From a virus, in the IMG/VR virus record IMGVR_UViG_3300025120_000044, positions 1 to 62,901 of that record: a DNA stretch of 62,901 nucleotides; one strand, 5' to 3'. Below the pieces are notes generated by a model. That model did no database searches and was not told the DNA's origin. It worked only from the letters and a program-made list of their open reading frames with translations. Made by a program: the position numbers and the translations under genes. This document shows, piece by piece, positions 23,728 to 38,500 of the stretch; position 1 is the first letter of the stretch, and each line of letters begins with the position of its first letter.

Positions 23728-25575
23728 TTACAGTATATCGCCTTTGTACCTCTGTGACCATATAGTAAGACTGTACTTAGTGCCTTCAATAAGTTCTACA
23801 CATTCGTGTGGGTGTGTTACTTGTCCTGGGAATAAAAGCAGTTTACCTACAGGTATATCAGCGTTACTTATATTCTGCCTAGGGAAAATTAACTCGCCAC
23901 CTTTATAGTTTTTATTTAATTTTACTGAGCCCGTTACGTGCGAAGAGTCATGGTGTAGAGCTAATTTAGTTTGTGAATCTGTAGAATACTTAAGCATAAA
24001 AGCATCTCTTACACCGTCTACAACTAATGGGTTCCAGTATCTTTCTATAATAGGTTTAACTTTTGCTTGCCAATGTTCTTCTAGTTCTTCGTATAACCCT
24101 AATTGTTTTAGTCTTATCTCTTGTGCTGGGTAACTATCTAAAGGTAAACTTTGCCACTCTCCCCATTGTTCTGCTATTTCTATCATTCTTTGGCATTGAT
24201 GTTCTGACATAAAATCAACAATAAGCATATCTTTGTCTAATACTTCACACTCATCATTAGGTGTGTGAAATAAATTTTGAGGTGTTGAGTACATTTGATT
24301 GTAGATACGCTCAAAATTAACCTTAGCATTATCATCTCCATTGCCGTGATATACACAGGGGCAACAAGTAGTTTCTTGATTCCATAACTGGGTACCTAAC
24401 ATCGTTATATTAGGCTCGTGACACTGAAATATATAAGCTTCTATATCTAATCCTATGTCATAAATACCTTCTAGATATGCTTGTTGGTAGAAAAGTTGGT
24501 CATCTTGATGGTCTTCTATAGGCCCATGAGCTAATATTTTTTTTATTTCGCCCACTTCACCTATAAACGTACCAGAATTAAGATATCTATACCTGGTATG
24601 TGAGGATGGAAACTGGTTACCTATGCTAGGATCAGGCCAACACACTTCTTCTGCAGCAAAAAGTACTTTATGCCCCATGTCTAAGTACCTTTCTTTGATT
24701 GTTTCTAAGCTATCTGCATAAAAAACATCGTACGAATCTGTGAAGAGTAAAATATCCGTGTCCGCAAGTTCTCCTATGTTCTGTTTTAGTATGTTTACTT
24801 TCTGTCCACCACCTGGACCTGTCATATCTGTACCTTTCCACTCCACACCAAAACCCCAATTGGTAATTGTTATGTCATGTTTAGAAGCAGACTGGTATAG
24901 CCTCTTCATTTTATTGACGTCTGTGCCTATCGTTACTACGTGTATTGTCATATCTCTCCTATCGTTACGTATGTCAGAGGGTAGCACATCTGTAGTCGCT
25001 TGGTTGCAAGAGTCTTCCTGCAAGGCAAGAGCCATAAGACTACCCTCTCTGATTTGTTCAGGTATATACTCGTCTACTGGTATTATACCTTCTTCCATTA
25101 TATTAGTATTTAAAAGCTTTCGTGCACCTTTTGGTGAGATCACATACGCCGTTGTGTTGTATGGGTACCAAGGTCTTTCTAGTCTATCAGATACTTTTAT
25201 AGTGTTCTCTGGTTCGTTTTCATTGCGTTGTAGGTACAGTAGGTCCCAGTACCCTATTGTGTGGTCATAAAAAGGTTCGTCCCATCTATCTACATTTATA
25301 ATGGCATCGTCTTCTATTACATATATAGGTTCATTTAACTCTATACATTTTTGCCACATTTTTCTATGTGATAAGAAACAAGCTATTTCTGTAGGAACAA
25401 TACCTCTATTTTGAAATGGGTCTATCCACCCTGGTCTAGTTTTATAGTTAGATAAATCTTGTGCTAAACCGTCTACAGCTTCTACAAATGTGTAGTCTTT
25501 TAGTGTTGTATTTTTTGCTATAAAGTGCTGTCTGCGTTCAGGCCTACTCTTTAAATTAATTACAAATTTTTGCAT
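23728..25575 (-). CDS. Three-domain collagen glycosyltransferase / lysyl hydroxylase (GT25-PLOD-like)
   Basis: The 615-residue protein fuses three enzymes. Residues 1-205 are a GT25 domain (VINLKSRPERR, CFLSH, acidic EDD 88-90), the family of procollagen galactosyltransferases. Residues 210-425 match the glucosyltransferase domain of human LH3/PLOD: GGGQKV (255-260), TDSYDV with D280 and D283, LFAAEEVCWPD, RYLNSGTFIG, DDQLFY and YHGNG with H410. Residues 440-615 are a 2OG-Fe(II) lysyl-hydroxylase-type domain: H541-x-D543, THPH (H588) and GTKYSLTIW, where K600 replaces the usual 2OG-binding Arg. It would hydroxylate Lys and add Gal and Glc. It is translated with two further oxygenases just after a collagen-like fibre, the likely substrate. 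The start overlaps the upstream stop as TAATG. Confidence 0.9.
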   Translation of the reverse strand: MQKFVINLKSRPERRQHFIAKNTTLKDYTFVEAVDGLAQDLSNYKTRPGWIDPFQNRGIVPTEIACFLSHRKMWQKCIELNEPIYVIEDDAIINVDRWDEPFYDHTIGYWDLLYLQRNENEPENTIKVSDRLERPWYPYNTTAYVISPKGARKLLNTNIMEEGIIPVDEYIPEQIREGSLMALALQEDSCNQATTDVLPSDIRNDRRDMTIHVVTIGTDVNKMKRLYQSASKHDITITNWGFGVEWKGTDMTGPGGGQKVNILKQNIGELADTDILLFTDSYDVFYADSLETIKERYLDMGHKVLFAAEEVCWPDPSIGNQFPSSHTRYRYLNSGTFIGEVGEIKKILAHGPIEDHQDDQLFYQQAYLEGIYDIGLDIEAYIFQCHEPNITMLGTQLWNQETTCCPCVYHGNGDDNAKVNFERIYNQMYSTPQNLFHTPNDECEVLDKDMLIVDFMSEHQCQRMIEIAEQWGEWQSLPLDSYPAQEIRLKQLGLYEELEEHWQAKVKPIIERYWNPLVVDGVRDAFMLKYSTDSQTKLALHHDSSHVTGSVKLNKNYKGGELIFPRQNISNADIPVGKLLLFPGQVTHPHECVELIEGTKYSLTIWSQRYKGDIL

Positions 25576-26051
25576 TAGTTAAAATCTGTGGCTACCTCTA
25601 CGTCATAGTTCCAAGCATTTATGTTCATAGATACTCTTTCGCCGCTTTGTATAGGTGTTACTTTATGTTCTAACCCAGGACCAAACATGACAAGTCTATT
25701 TGACACTGGTGTTATACGCATATTGTTTTTAAATATAAGTTCGCCGCCTACTAAATCTTTTACATGTGGATAAAAAACTATAGAACATATAGGAAAATGG
25801 CTTTGTCCTGTCTTAAAAAAAGTCTGCTCATCTCTATCTTGGTGCCAATCTGGCATACCATTTCTATGAAACCATATGTCATAGCCTACTTGATTATCAA
25901 AGTTAAAATAATTACCAGCTGTCTGGGTTAAACGTCTAGCAACTATACCGTTGTCATGTTCTTCTTCTTTTTTAAAATAAGTGTGTTTGTTTTGACTGTT
26001 TACAGTCTCTAAAGTTTGAGGGTAAAAGACTTTATCTATTACTATAATCAT
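25575..26051 (-). CDS. 2OG-Fe(II) oxygenase
   Basis: The 158-residue protein has a double-stranded beta-helix oxygenase triad: WHQDRDE (H70, D72), EHKVTP (H129) and GERVSMNI with R139 for 2-oxoglutarate. The fold around GGELIFKNN and LVMFGPG matches small prolyl/PKHD-type hydroxylases. It lies between a PKHD-type gene (4-bp ATGA overlap) and the GT25-PLOD-like gene, so hydroxylation of the collagen-like fibre is the best guess. Other protein or small-molecule substrates are possible. Confidence 0.88.
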   Translation of the reverse strand: MIIVIDKVFYPQTLETVNSQNKHTYFKKEEEHDNGIVARRLTQTAGNYFNFDNQVGYDIWFHRNGMPDWHQDRDEQTFFKTGQSHFPICSIVFYPHVKDLVGGELIFKNNMRITPVSNRLVMFGPGLEHKVTPIQSGERVSMNINAWNYDVEVATDFN

Positions 26052-26605
26052 TTAAACTTCGGTCCTTCTATCCAGGCTACTAAAGATTTACGTACGCCGC
26101 TAGTTACGGGCTCCACTGTATGTCGTATTGGAGAAGGAAAGCAAAATACTGTACCGCGTTGTACTAACGCAATAGGGTCGGGTTGTTCATACATAGGATC
26201 TAAAAGAAATCGTCCCCCTTTATATTCTGTAGGGTCGCTAAGTTGTATTGTTACGCTTATTTTTCTGTCAAAAGAAGTATGACCTGCCCAAAAAGTATCA
26301 TGGTGCCAATCATAGTAGCCTTCATCTGTACCTTTATATATAGTGTATTGAATATCTTCTAGATAAGAAATGTCAAAACCAAAAGCTTGTCTATTAGCTC
26401 TAGTAGCAAAGCTATAAACAAGTTTGTTTATCCACTCTACCTGTCCTGCCCATCTTACTTCAGATCTCCGTATGCTTGTATTTACATTAGAATCTGTAAG
26501 ACCTACATTAGCTTCCATAGGCTGTAGCTTTTCACATTCTTCTATTATTTTGTTGCAAGTAATAGGCGTTATGCCTCTTTCCCACATTTGCCAAAGTGAA
26601 TTCAT
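26048..26605 (-). CDS. PKHD-type 2OG-Fe(II) hydroxylase
   Basis: The 185-residue protein resembles PiuC/PKHD hydroxylases: YYDWHHDTF (H101, D103), RKISVTIQLSDPTEYKGG, then GTVFCFPSPIRHTVEPVTSGVRKSLVAW with H162 and R172. Such proteins are frequent in marine myophages. It is the first gene after the collagen fibre (14-bp gap) and overlaps the next oxygenase by 4 bp. It is a prolyl or other residue hydroxylase by family; the fibre is the inferred target. Confidence 0.9.
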   Translation of the reverse strand: MNSLWQMWERGITPITCNKIIEECEKLQPMEANVGLTDSNVNTSIRRSEVRWAGQVEWINKLVYSFATRANRQAFGFDISYLEDIQYTIYKGTDEGYYDWHHDTFWAGHTSFDRKISVTIQLSDPTEYKGGRFLLDPMYEQPDPIALVQRGTVFCFPSPIRHTVEPVTSGVRKSLVAWIEGPKFK

Positions 26606-26619
26606 AACACCTCCTGTGT

Positions 26620-30591
<3,972 letters not shown>

Positions 30592-30608
30592 CTTACATCT
30601 CCTTTATA

Positions 30609-31034
30609 TTATGAAACAGTTACCGTCCAGGTAATTGTCATAGCGTCGTTAGCCCCTTTGTTTACTACTGAGAAAACGGTTCTACATAACATAGTTCCAC
30701 CAGAAGAAGCATTTAAAATAGCTGCTTCTTTGACAGCACCAGTACCAGTACCAGCTGCGAAAGTGTCAACATAAACAATATCAGCACCTGATACAGTTGT
30801 TGATGTTAACGAAGTTCTAGCTAACTCAGTACCTAAAGCAGTTTGACCTGCTGCAGCCGCTGTATCACCAGAACCAATCGCCATGTGTGACATTGCAGTA
30901 GCTGAAGCATCCTTCATTCTACTAGCAACATAACCCTTTCCTGCAGTAACAACTAAGTTAGGAACTTCTTTAACGGTTTCGCCATTGATAGCAATGGTTA
31001 ATTTACCTGTTAGTTTTAAGTCATCATTTAACAT
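30609..31034 (-). CDS. Virion structural protein (beta-rich)
   Basis: The 141-residue protein is almost entirely beta, with Ala/Thr/Gly-rich strands (MAIGSGDTAAAAGQTALGTELART). I associate this pattern with small phage fibre- or baseplate-associated proteins lying before fibres. It has a ribosome site AGGAG and lies 17 bp upstream of the collagen fibre gene. Exact role unknown. Confidence 0.7.
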   Translation of the reverse strand: MLNDDLKLTGKLTIAINGETVKEVPNLVVTAGKGYVASRMKDASATAMSHMAIGSGDTAAAAGQTALGTELARTSLTSTTVSGADIVYVDTFAAGTGTGAVKEAAILNASSGGTMLCRTVFSVVNKGANDAMTITWTVTVS

Positions 31035-31042
31035 AATTTCTC

Positions 31043-32125
31043 CTAGTTAAGTGTATTACTATTTAAAGCCGAGGCATTTAATGCACTTTGTCTATTTGCA
31101 TTTAGAATACTGATCGACTCAGTTATTGTAGCACTATCTTGTGCTGATTTACCAAAACTATATATATGAGTTTCGGAAATAGTTGCGGTATCTGATTTAC
31201 CTAAACTTGTAGCTAAAATCTCTACATCACTAGTAGAGATACTATCGGTCTTACTCAAACTGCTAGAAAGCGTTTGGTTGTCTGTAAAACCTATGGTTTC
31301 TTCTTTACCTAAACTTGTATTTATAAACTCGCTATCACTAAACGCAAAGGTATCAGACTTACCTAAACTAGTAGCTAGTGTTTCGCTATCTGCAAAAGCG
31401 AATGAGTCGGTAAACCCTCCTGGAGTAAAGTCTATAGCATGACTTTCTACCATACCAAACGTGTCAATTCTAGTTTTAGCCCAATCGTACGTAAGCACAT
31501 CTGCCATAGATATTACATTTGTTTTATTACCTGATACGTCTGTAGCAAGCGGGTCAGCTAAAGACGTTCTATCGTCTAAAGATATAGTATCAGCAAAAGA
31601 ACGTTCAAACGTTACTACCCTAGAAAGTACTTCTGACATGCTAACACTGTCTGTTTTGCCTAAATTAGGTTCTAAAACTTGGCTATCTGACATATTAGTT
31701 GTATCAGATAAAGCTTTACCCATAGCGTAATTTAATATTTCTGCTACGGACACGGTATCGTTATGTGCCCCAGAGAATGACACGACAGCCGCATCAGACA
31801 TAGTAGGTGTATCTGCAAAACTTAGACCCAGAGTTCTTAATATATCTACGTTTTCAGTAAAACCTATAGAATCTGTAAAAGGTTTAGATAAATCAAATAC
31901 GTGGAACTCTGATATGTATGCAGCGTCGTCTGCACGTTTATCTATGTCATAGCTAAGTACATCTGTATGGCTAAAGGTATCGCTAAATATTCTATCTATG
32001 CTATCTGGATTTAGGTATAGATCAGTAAGTTGTAGATTAACGTGAGTTACTTGTCCTCTTAGGTCAACGTGAGCAATGCTACCTTTTAGGTCTACAAAAG
32101 AAGTAACACTTTTAAGCTTGGACAT
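31043..32125 (-). CDS. Repeat protein with about 13 S/D-rich beta modules
   Basis: The 360-residue protein has a short N-terminal VDLKG/VDLRG/VNLQ triplet, then tandem 20-25-residue modules of the form [SA]-L-G-K-[ST]-D-[ST]-x-[ST]-[FIM]-[ST]-[DE]-x-[EQ]-x-L (for example LGKSDTFAFSDSEF). The regular period suggests a beta-solenoid rod. It lies between a BppU-like protein (1-bp overlap) and another structural gene, so a fibre or spike shaft is likely. No family recognised. Confidence 0.75.
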   Translation of the reverse strand: MSKLKSVTSFVDLKGSIAHVDLRGQVTHVNLQLTDLYLNPDSIDRIFSDTFSHTDVLSYDIDKRADDAAYISEFHVFDLSKPFTDSIGFTENVDILRTLGLSFADTPTMSDAAVVSFSGAHNDTVSVAEILNYAMGKALSDTTNMSDSQVLEPNLGKTDSVSMSEVLSRVVTFERSFADTISLDDRTSLADPLATDVSGNKTNVISMADVLTYDWAKTRIDTFGMVESHAIDFTPGGFTDSFAFADSETLATSLGKSDTFAFSDSEFINTSLGKEETIGFTDNQTLSSSLSKTDSISTSDVEILATSLGKSDTATISETHIYSFGKSAQDSATITESISILNANRQSALNASALNSNTLN

Positions 32126-32499
32126 TAGTCAAAGTCATTACGGACTTTAAACTTAATTAAGTCCTGAACAGTATGTATTCCTCCTCCTGAAGAAGTAAAT
32201 TCTATTTCGCCCTCAAACGTTCCTGCTGTGGTCCAAGTTCCACTTGGTATAGTAAAGTTTACTCTGCCATTAGCAGCGTCTGCTATCGCACCAGTAATTG
32301 TTTGTGTCAATGTTGTTTGTCCGACTTCTCTTATTCTTAGTTTTACAGAGCCACTAGATAAACTTAGAGCTGCCCAAGTATCTGAGTTTTCTGTATCTAA
32401 CGTCTTCCCACTTGCAGCGGTATTACTGTCTTTTAATGTTGTTTCTAAAACCGGTAGTGTGTCTCCCACTACAAATTTTATTGTGTCTGAATATGCCAT
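32125..32499 (-). CDS. BppU/Ig-like virion protein
   Basis: The 124-residue protein begins with IKFVVGDTLPVLETTLKD, the typical start of N-terminal baseplate-upper-protein-like beta domains, and continues with VKLRIREVG and GTFEGEIEF strands. It probably connects fibres to the tail or capsid. It starts 9 bp after the giant internal protein ends. Confidence 0.7.
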   Translation of the reverse strand: MAYSDTIKFVVGDTLPVLETTLKDSNTAASGKTLDTENSDTWAALSLSSGSVKLRIREVGQTTLTQTITGAIADAANGRVNFTIPSGTWTTAGTFEGEIEFTSSGGGIHTVQDLIKFKVRNDFD

Positions 32500-32507
32500 A
32501 ATTAATT

Positions 32508-35500
32508 TTACCTTCCTAAATTCCTAGTGTCTAGCTGACTATACCCAGGTATGTAATCAGCCGTTCTCCAATCCCAAGTTACTCCATCATATATTTTCTC
32601 TGCCGCTGGTCCTAAAGGTGGTACCCAGAAAGGCTGACCATACCTATGTCTTGCAGAAAATATAGGTAACGCTAAAGCAAGCGGCCCTAACATACCACTT
32701 CTGTCTATTATTTCTGTCATATATTGACCAGTGCTCATACTGTTAGTTTTAAAATAATTTACTCCAGGGTCGTCTCCGTCTATACCTGGCAATGCTTCTG
32801 CAAGTAAATACTTAGTAAGTTCTCTAATCTCTAGGCCTAACATAGTTATAGGCAATAGTATTCCAGCCATCATTAACAAAGGCATAACTCCTGCACCGGC
32901 GCCTTGGCTTACAAAATTTCTATGAGATTCTTTTAATGTAGGATAGACAATTGTTTTTCCGTAAGCATAAAAGAAAGATTTAAGCTGCCATATAAGTGCA
33001 TACCTAGGGTTATTAGCATACGTAGGTCTTTGTGCTGGATTAGGTCTAACAATAGATTCATCTACAAACTGAGCTAAAGCTTCATTAACCTTTTCTCTAG
33101 TAGCGTCATTTGCTTTGCCTCCTTCCCAAGCTAACACTTCGTCTGCTGTTACGTTTAACTCGTTTAGATACAGTTGAGCTTCAGCGTCACCTTCTTTGGC
33201 TTTTCGTGCGCTGTCTTGTAAAAATCTAACGCCCATGCCCGTAGCAAAAACTCTAGTAAACTTAGTGTAGGCTTCTAGCAAAGTTACTCTAAACCAAGTG
33301 TCGGAAACACCTTTAGCTGTTTGGTTCATAAAGTTTTGTTCGCCTGCAAAAATAAAGAAGCTAGACATAGCATCTACGCCTATAACTCCTACTTCTCTTG
33401 CTAATTCAGCAGCCTCTTGCGGGTCTTTAATCATAGTTTTTATTACGCTAGTTATATCACTTATTTTAGCTGTACCCCTAGATCTGAGTACTGGCCCTGC
33501 TGTGTCTTGTAAAGAAGCTAATACAGTAAAAGCTAATAAAGTAACAACGTTTACAGGTAGTAATATGTTGTTTGCTGTTTTTAACCAGCCTTTATCTATA
33601 GGTGGTGTTTTACCAAACATAGAGTCAATTATATTTCTAGCATCTACTTGTTGCTCAGGGGTTAGTTGAGCTATTAGCCCATTTAACTGTTCAGCTCCGC
33701 CCGATCGTTCAAACTCAAACTTTAAAGCTACTTTATCTAAGTACTGTTGTAGACCTACTTCTGCAGGTAAAGCTAGTCCAGAATCAATTAACTGTTTATT
33801 CGTTACGCTAGACCATAGCTCTTTTCTTATTTTCATCATACCTATGTCTATTTCATCTTGCGGATTAAAGTCTAATTCTCCGTTTCCTTTTTTTACAACC
33901 CCATTAACTGCGTTATTTACATCAGCTTCTGATGCTTGTGGGTTAGCTTCTTTTAAAAGCTGTCTAGCTATCATTTGTAAACTATCATTGCCTGCTATTT
34001 CTGCAACTGCAATTACACGAGGGAAGAAGTTATTTCTTTCGTCTACTCCATAGGACTTTAAGTTTAAGTCTACATAAACTTCTTGTAGGAATTTTCGTAG
34101 TTCTTGTGCTTTTGGAGATAAGGTATTAGTATCTTTTGTATCGTCTGCGGCTTCATTAACTATGGCCCTTTGTTCAGTTGATAAGCTAGAGTAAATCCAA
34201 CCATCTTCTACTCCTAGTATTTTAGCGGCTTTGTTGTGTAAAGCATTTGCTCTTCTAGTTTTTAAAGTAAATATACCTGCTCTGCCAGATTCGGATACAG
34301 TCCTAGGGTCTAGGTTAAAGAAATCCGCTATCTGAACTCCTACAGGCCCGTAGTTTCTAAGTCTAGTATCTGAAGTTAAAAGTACTTTTTGTAACCAAGT
34401 AGGTAGTTTTTTACTTTTAAATAGCTTGTCTGACTGCTCTAATAGTTTTCTAAGTTGTTTGTCTGTGGCTGTTTCTGGCCCTAACACGCTTTCTATCATA
34501 GTTTCTATGCCAGCTTTTGTTGTATAAGGTACTTGTTGGTTTTCTGCATTGAGCAATTTTTCTTGTAGCTCAGCCGAATATTCTTGGAATGACTCATCTA
34601 CTTCTGTTCTTTTTCTATAGGTTTTTGATTGGTCATACATTTTCTTTTGGTTTTTAACTAAGCGTTTAAACCATGCTTGGGTGGGGGCATTCATTTGATC
34701 AAATACTGTGCCATCTACATCTATGCCTAATTCTTTTCTTATAGCTACGCCAAACTGGTCTGCAACAAAATTCTCAAACCCAGTTTCATCATTAGTATAA
34801 CTAGGAGGTACATTTTTACCTTTTAGTATTTTCTCGTAAGCTTGTAGTAATTTTTTTCTTATCGCTGGTACTTTTAGACTTTTTTCTAACTCTTGGAAAG
34901 TTAAAGAGTTACCTAGTTCTTTTAAGAAAGCACTGTAGTATTGTCCTTCTGCTACAGTTGCATTTGTTTTCATTAATATGATATCAAAATCAGCATACTG
35001 TAATGTAGTAGCTAATTTGTCTTTTTTGTCCATAAAGTCTTTTCGTATCTTTTCAAACTGTTTTTGGTCGATACTATTTTTTATTCTTGTTTTTAAATTA
35101 GAATCACTAAAATCTGCCTCTGCGGCTATGACATGTAAATTAGTAGTTAGTCCTACACGCCTAGCTCCAGCTATCAGACTGCTTACTATTTGTTTTCTGA
35201 AGGGTAAATTTTGTCTTCTTTTATTTGGTGGTTTGTATTCTTTACCTCTTAGTTTCTGTGATTTTTCTAACATTTTTTCTTCGAAAGCTACTGTGGTTAC
35301 ATTTTGATATTTTGTATTATCTTTAAATTTAGGAGCTATACCTCTAGACATATCAGCATATCTATCTCGGCCTCTAGTTTCTTTACCCTGTTGTACTTGA
35401 TAATTTTCAAATACATTAGCGTCTTGTGTATCACCTTTAGTGTTCGTGTTATCTATTGGCTGGCCCATAACACCGTCGTCCGTCATATACAACCCTGTTT

Positions 35501-38500
35501 CATCTAAAGAAGGTGTTTGGTTTTCCATATCAATAGCTGCAATATCATTTATATAAGTGCCAATCTCTGCGTCTCTATTTATAGTACCGCCCATGGTGCC
35601 AGGTATAGTTGTCATACCAGAATCATCCCTTTGCCCAGGGTTATTTTTTCTATCTTGTTTATTTATAGCATTTACAACTTTTCCTACTTCACTTATAAAC
35701 TGTAAAATTGTTTTGTCTTGCGCTCTTATATCTCCATAAATAGCTTTGAGTTCACCTGGAGCTTTAGATTTAAAACCCGTATCTACTGCAGCAAACCTAA
35801 CCGATATAGCATCTTCTGCCCTTTCTAATAATGTTTCTAATTCATTTACACTCATATCTTCTATGCTTTTAGGTTTACCGTCAGCGGTTAGCTCTAGGTC
35901 CTGTAACAAAGGAGCGAGGTATTTTTTATCCATTCCGGGGGATATATAACTGCCATCCTTGTTGTACACTAAATCTATAAGAGGGACATTTATTTTTGCA
36001 AACTTATCATTACTAAAAAAGCTACGGGATAGTTGAGGAAGGCCAAATTGTTGGTTAAGGTACTGCACTTGTTTTTGAAAATCGTCTTCTATTTTCTTAG
36101 GAAATCTTATTTTTAAAATACCAGCGCCGGGGCCATCTGGCGTACTTGTTATGTGATCTAAAGCAACCCCTAGTGCTACATCCGGTTTTCCTCGGCCTAC
36201 TTTCATATCCGTCATTACAAGGGCATTTTCAGAAGTTACACCCTCTGGGTAATAAACTAATTTAAAATTATTTTCTTGTAAAATATCTACTGCGTCTATC
36301 AAAGCCGCTAATCTTTGCCCCGCTTGGTTTGTATATTCTTCTGGCTGTCTTCTTTGTTGTACTTTAGATAACGTTGTTATACCTTCTAAAAGAACGGCCA
36401 TGTCCACATTTATAGGAGTCTGGCTTTTTGCTTCCGTGTTTAAATTTTGAAGTTTGAAATGTATTGGTGTGTTATAGCCTTTGCCCTGGGTTCTTTTATT
36501 AGCCTGGGTTAATCTAGTCTGTAAGTCTGCACGTATGTTTCTAAAAATTTCTACATTTTCTCTAGTAAGTTCCCTAAATTGTTCTGGGTCGGGTTTCATT
36601 CTTACTATCACGTATCTTCTTTTTAGATCTGGTCTTCGGGGGCCTGTTGGACCTACGGGGCCAGTTGGTCTTTCTGGAGCTACAAACGATTTGTTAGCTG
36701 CAGTTGCTGTACGAAAAGCTCGTAAATCTCTTACTTCTACGAACCTCAAAAAGCCAATACCTTGTGTGTTTTCTCTTTCTATTTTAGCCTTGTCTCTAAA
36801 AGTTTTTACAGCGCTTTGCGATAGAAAAGATTTTTGTTCGTTGAACTCTTGTTTTAAAGTCGTGTGTATATAAGTGTTCAAACCGTTAATAGAACGACCG
36901 TCTGCTTTTTTATCATCTTTGCTTATTTGAAAGCCCTTATCCGTTTTTGGATTTACAAAAGGGTTTTGCGCAGTACCAGAACCTTTTTTTGCCATAACAA
37001 TAGGGTCTTGTTCTTTTATAGGGGCTTTGGCTTGCCTTGTTTCTGCTTGGTAAGCCGAAAGAGCTTTTCTATAAGCAGGGTCTTTTTTACCAGACTTAAA
37101 ATCTTCTGGGTTAGGTTTTTCTATAGTTAGGTTAGTCCTATTTAAAACTTCGCTAACACCTACAAGAGGAACATTATCTAAACTTCTACTACCGAACTCA
37201 TCTCTAGCAATACTGCTAGAAATAGAATCTGTTTCTTCACGGCGCTCGGAGAATAGTTGCGTGCCTTCTTCGGCTATTTCATCTAGCAGCCCTTTCATTT
37301 CTTCGCCTAGACTTATAATGCCATCTTTATTTATTCTTTGTAGGTAAGCTCTTTGGGTCCCTGTAGGAGTACCAAGCTTTTCTGCATTTTTTAAGTCGTT
37401 TAGTATTTGTGCATATCTAGTTCTTTTAGTGCCTTCGCCTTTTTTTCCTAGTGCTTTAAAATTCCCTCTTAGAACATTAGGGGTTTCGTTTACAAAAAGT
37501 ACAAGATCATTAAAATCTATAGGCAGTCCATACTCTTCTCGAATATACGCATCGAATTGTTGTCTTTGGTTAGGAGTAACATTGCCTTTTCCAATGTCCA
37601 TATTAGCTGAAGATACATTTAAGTTTGTTTGTCCTCTATCTCCTTCTACTGCAGTGTCATCATCACTAGTACCTAATTCAGACTGGTCTTCTGTCTGGAA
37701 GGCTTGTTTTTGTGCTTTTAGTACATCTGCATCTTTAGGCAATCCTTCTTGTCTAAATCTTCTGTGTTGGGCTAAACTTTGGACTTCTATAGTGTATCGT
37801 TTAGGATCCATAGAAGCTCTTATCATCTTCATAGCGTTTTCAGCTGCTTCAAAATCCCCTTCTATATTTTCACTAGCAGATTGATATTTAACAAATTCGT
37901 TTTTTTCGTTATCAAAAACTCCAACTACTATGTCATCTTTAGCATCTCTAGTTCTACTATACCCAAGAGCTTGTGATAAAAAGCCATCTATTACTCCGGT
38001 ATCATACTTATAGCCACTATCCATTATGTTAGCTAGCCTTCCAGCAACACGCTGGTCTGTAGTAAACAAAGCTCCTATAGGTGTTGAAACAGTAAATAAT
38101 TCTTCTGGGCCAAACATGCTTTCTATCTTTGATTGGGCTTTTGCAAATTCTGCTTTTGCTTCTATAGGTACAAATACACTGTTAGTCCCAGAGTTTTCAT
38201 TACTCATAAAATCAAACTGTGTTTCTAAAGCTCCTGCACGTTCGCCCATCACTACGCCTAGCGCCGCTGCATTTTCCTTGCTTCCAAAAATACGTGCCAT
38301 GTTTTTTTCAGCTACATTTCTTTGTGAAAGGTTTCTAACTTTGTTCATTACAGCTGTACCAGAACCTAAACCTCCACCTACACCTAGGCCTCCCATAAGT
38401 CCTGCAAATAAAGCATTTACCCTATCTGTTTTTGCCTGTGCTTTCGTGTAATCTGCGTCTATTCTAAATTTTTGTTGTACGGACAGTTCTTCTTGTAAAG

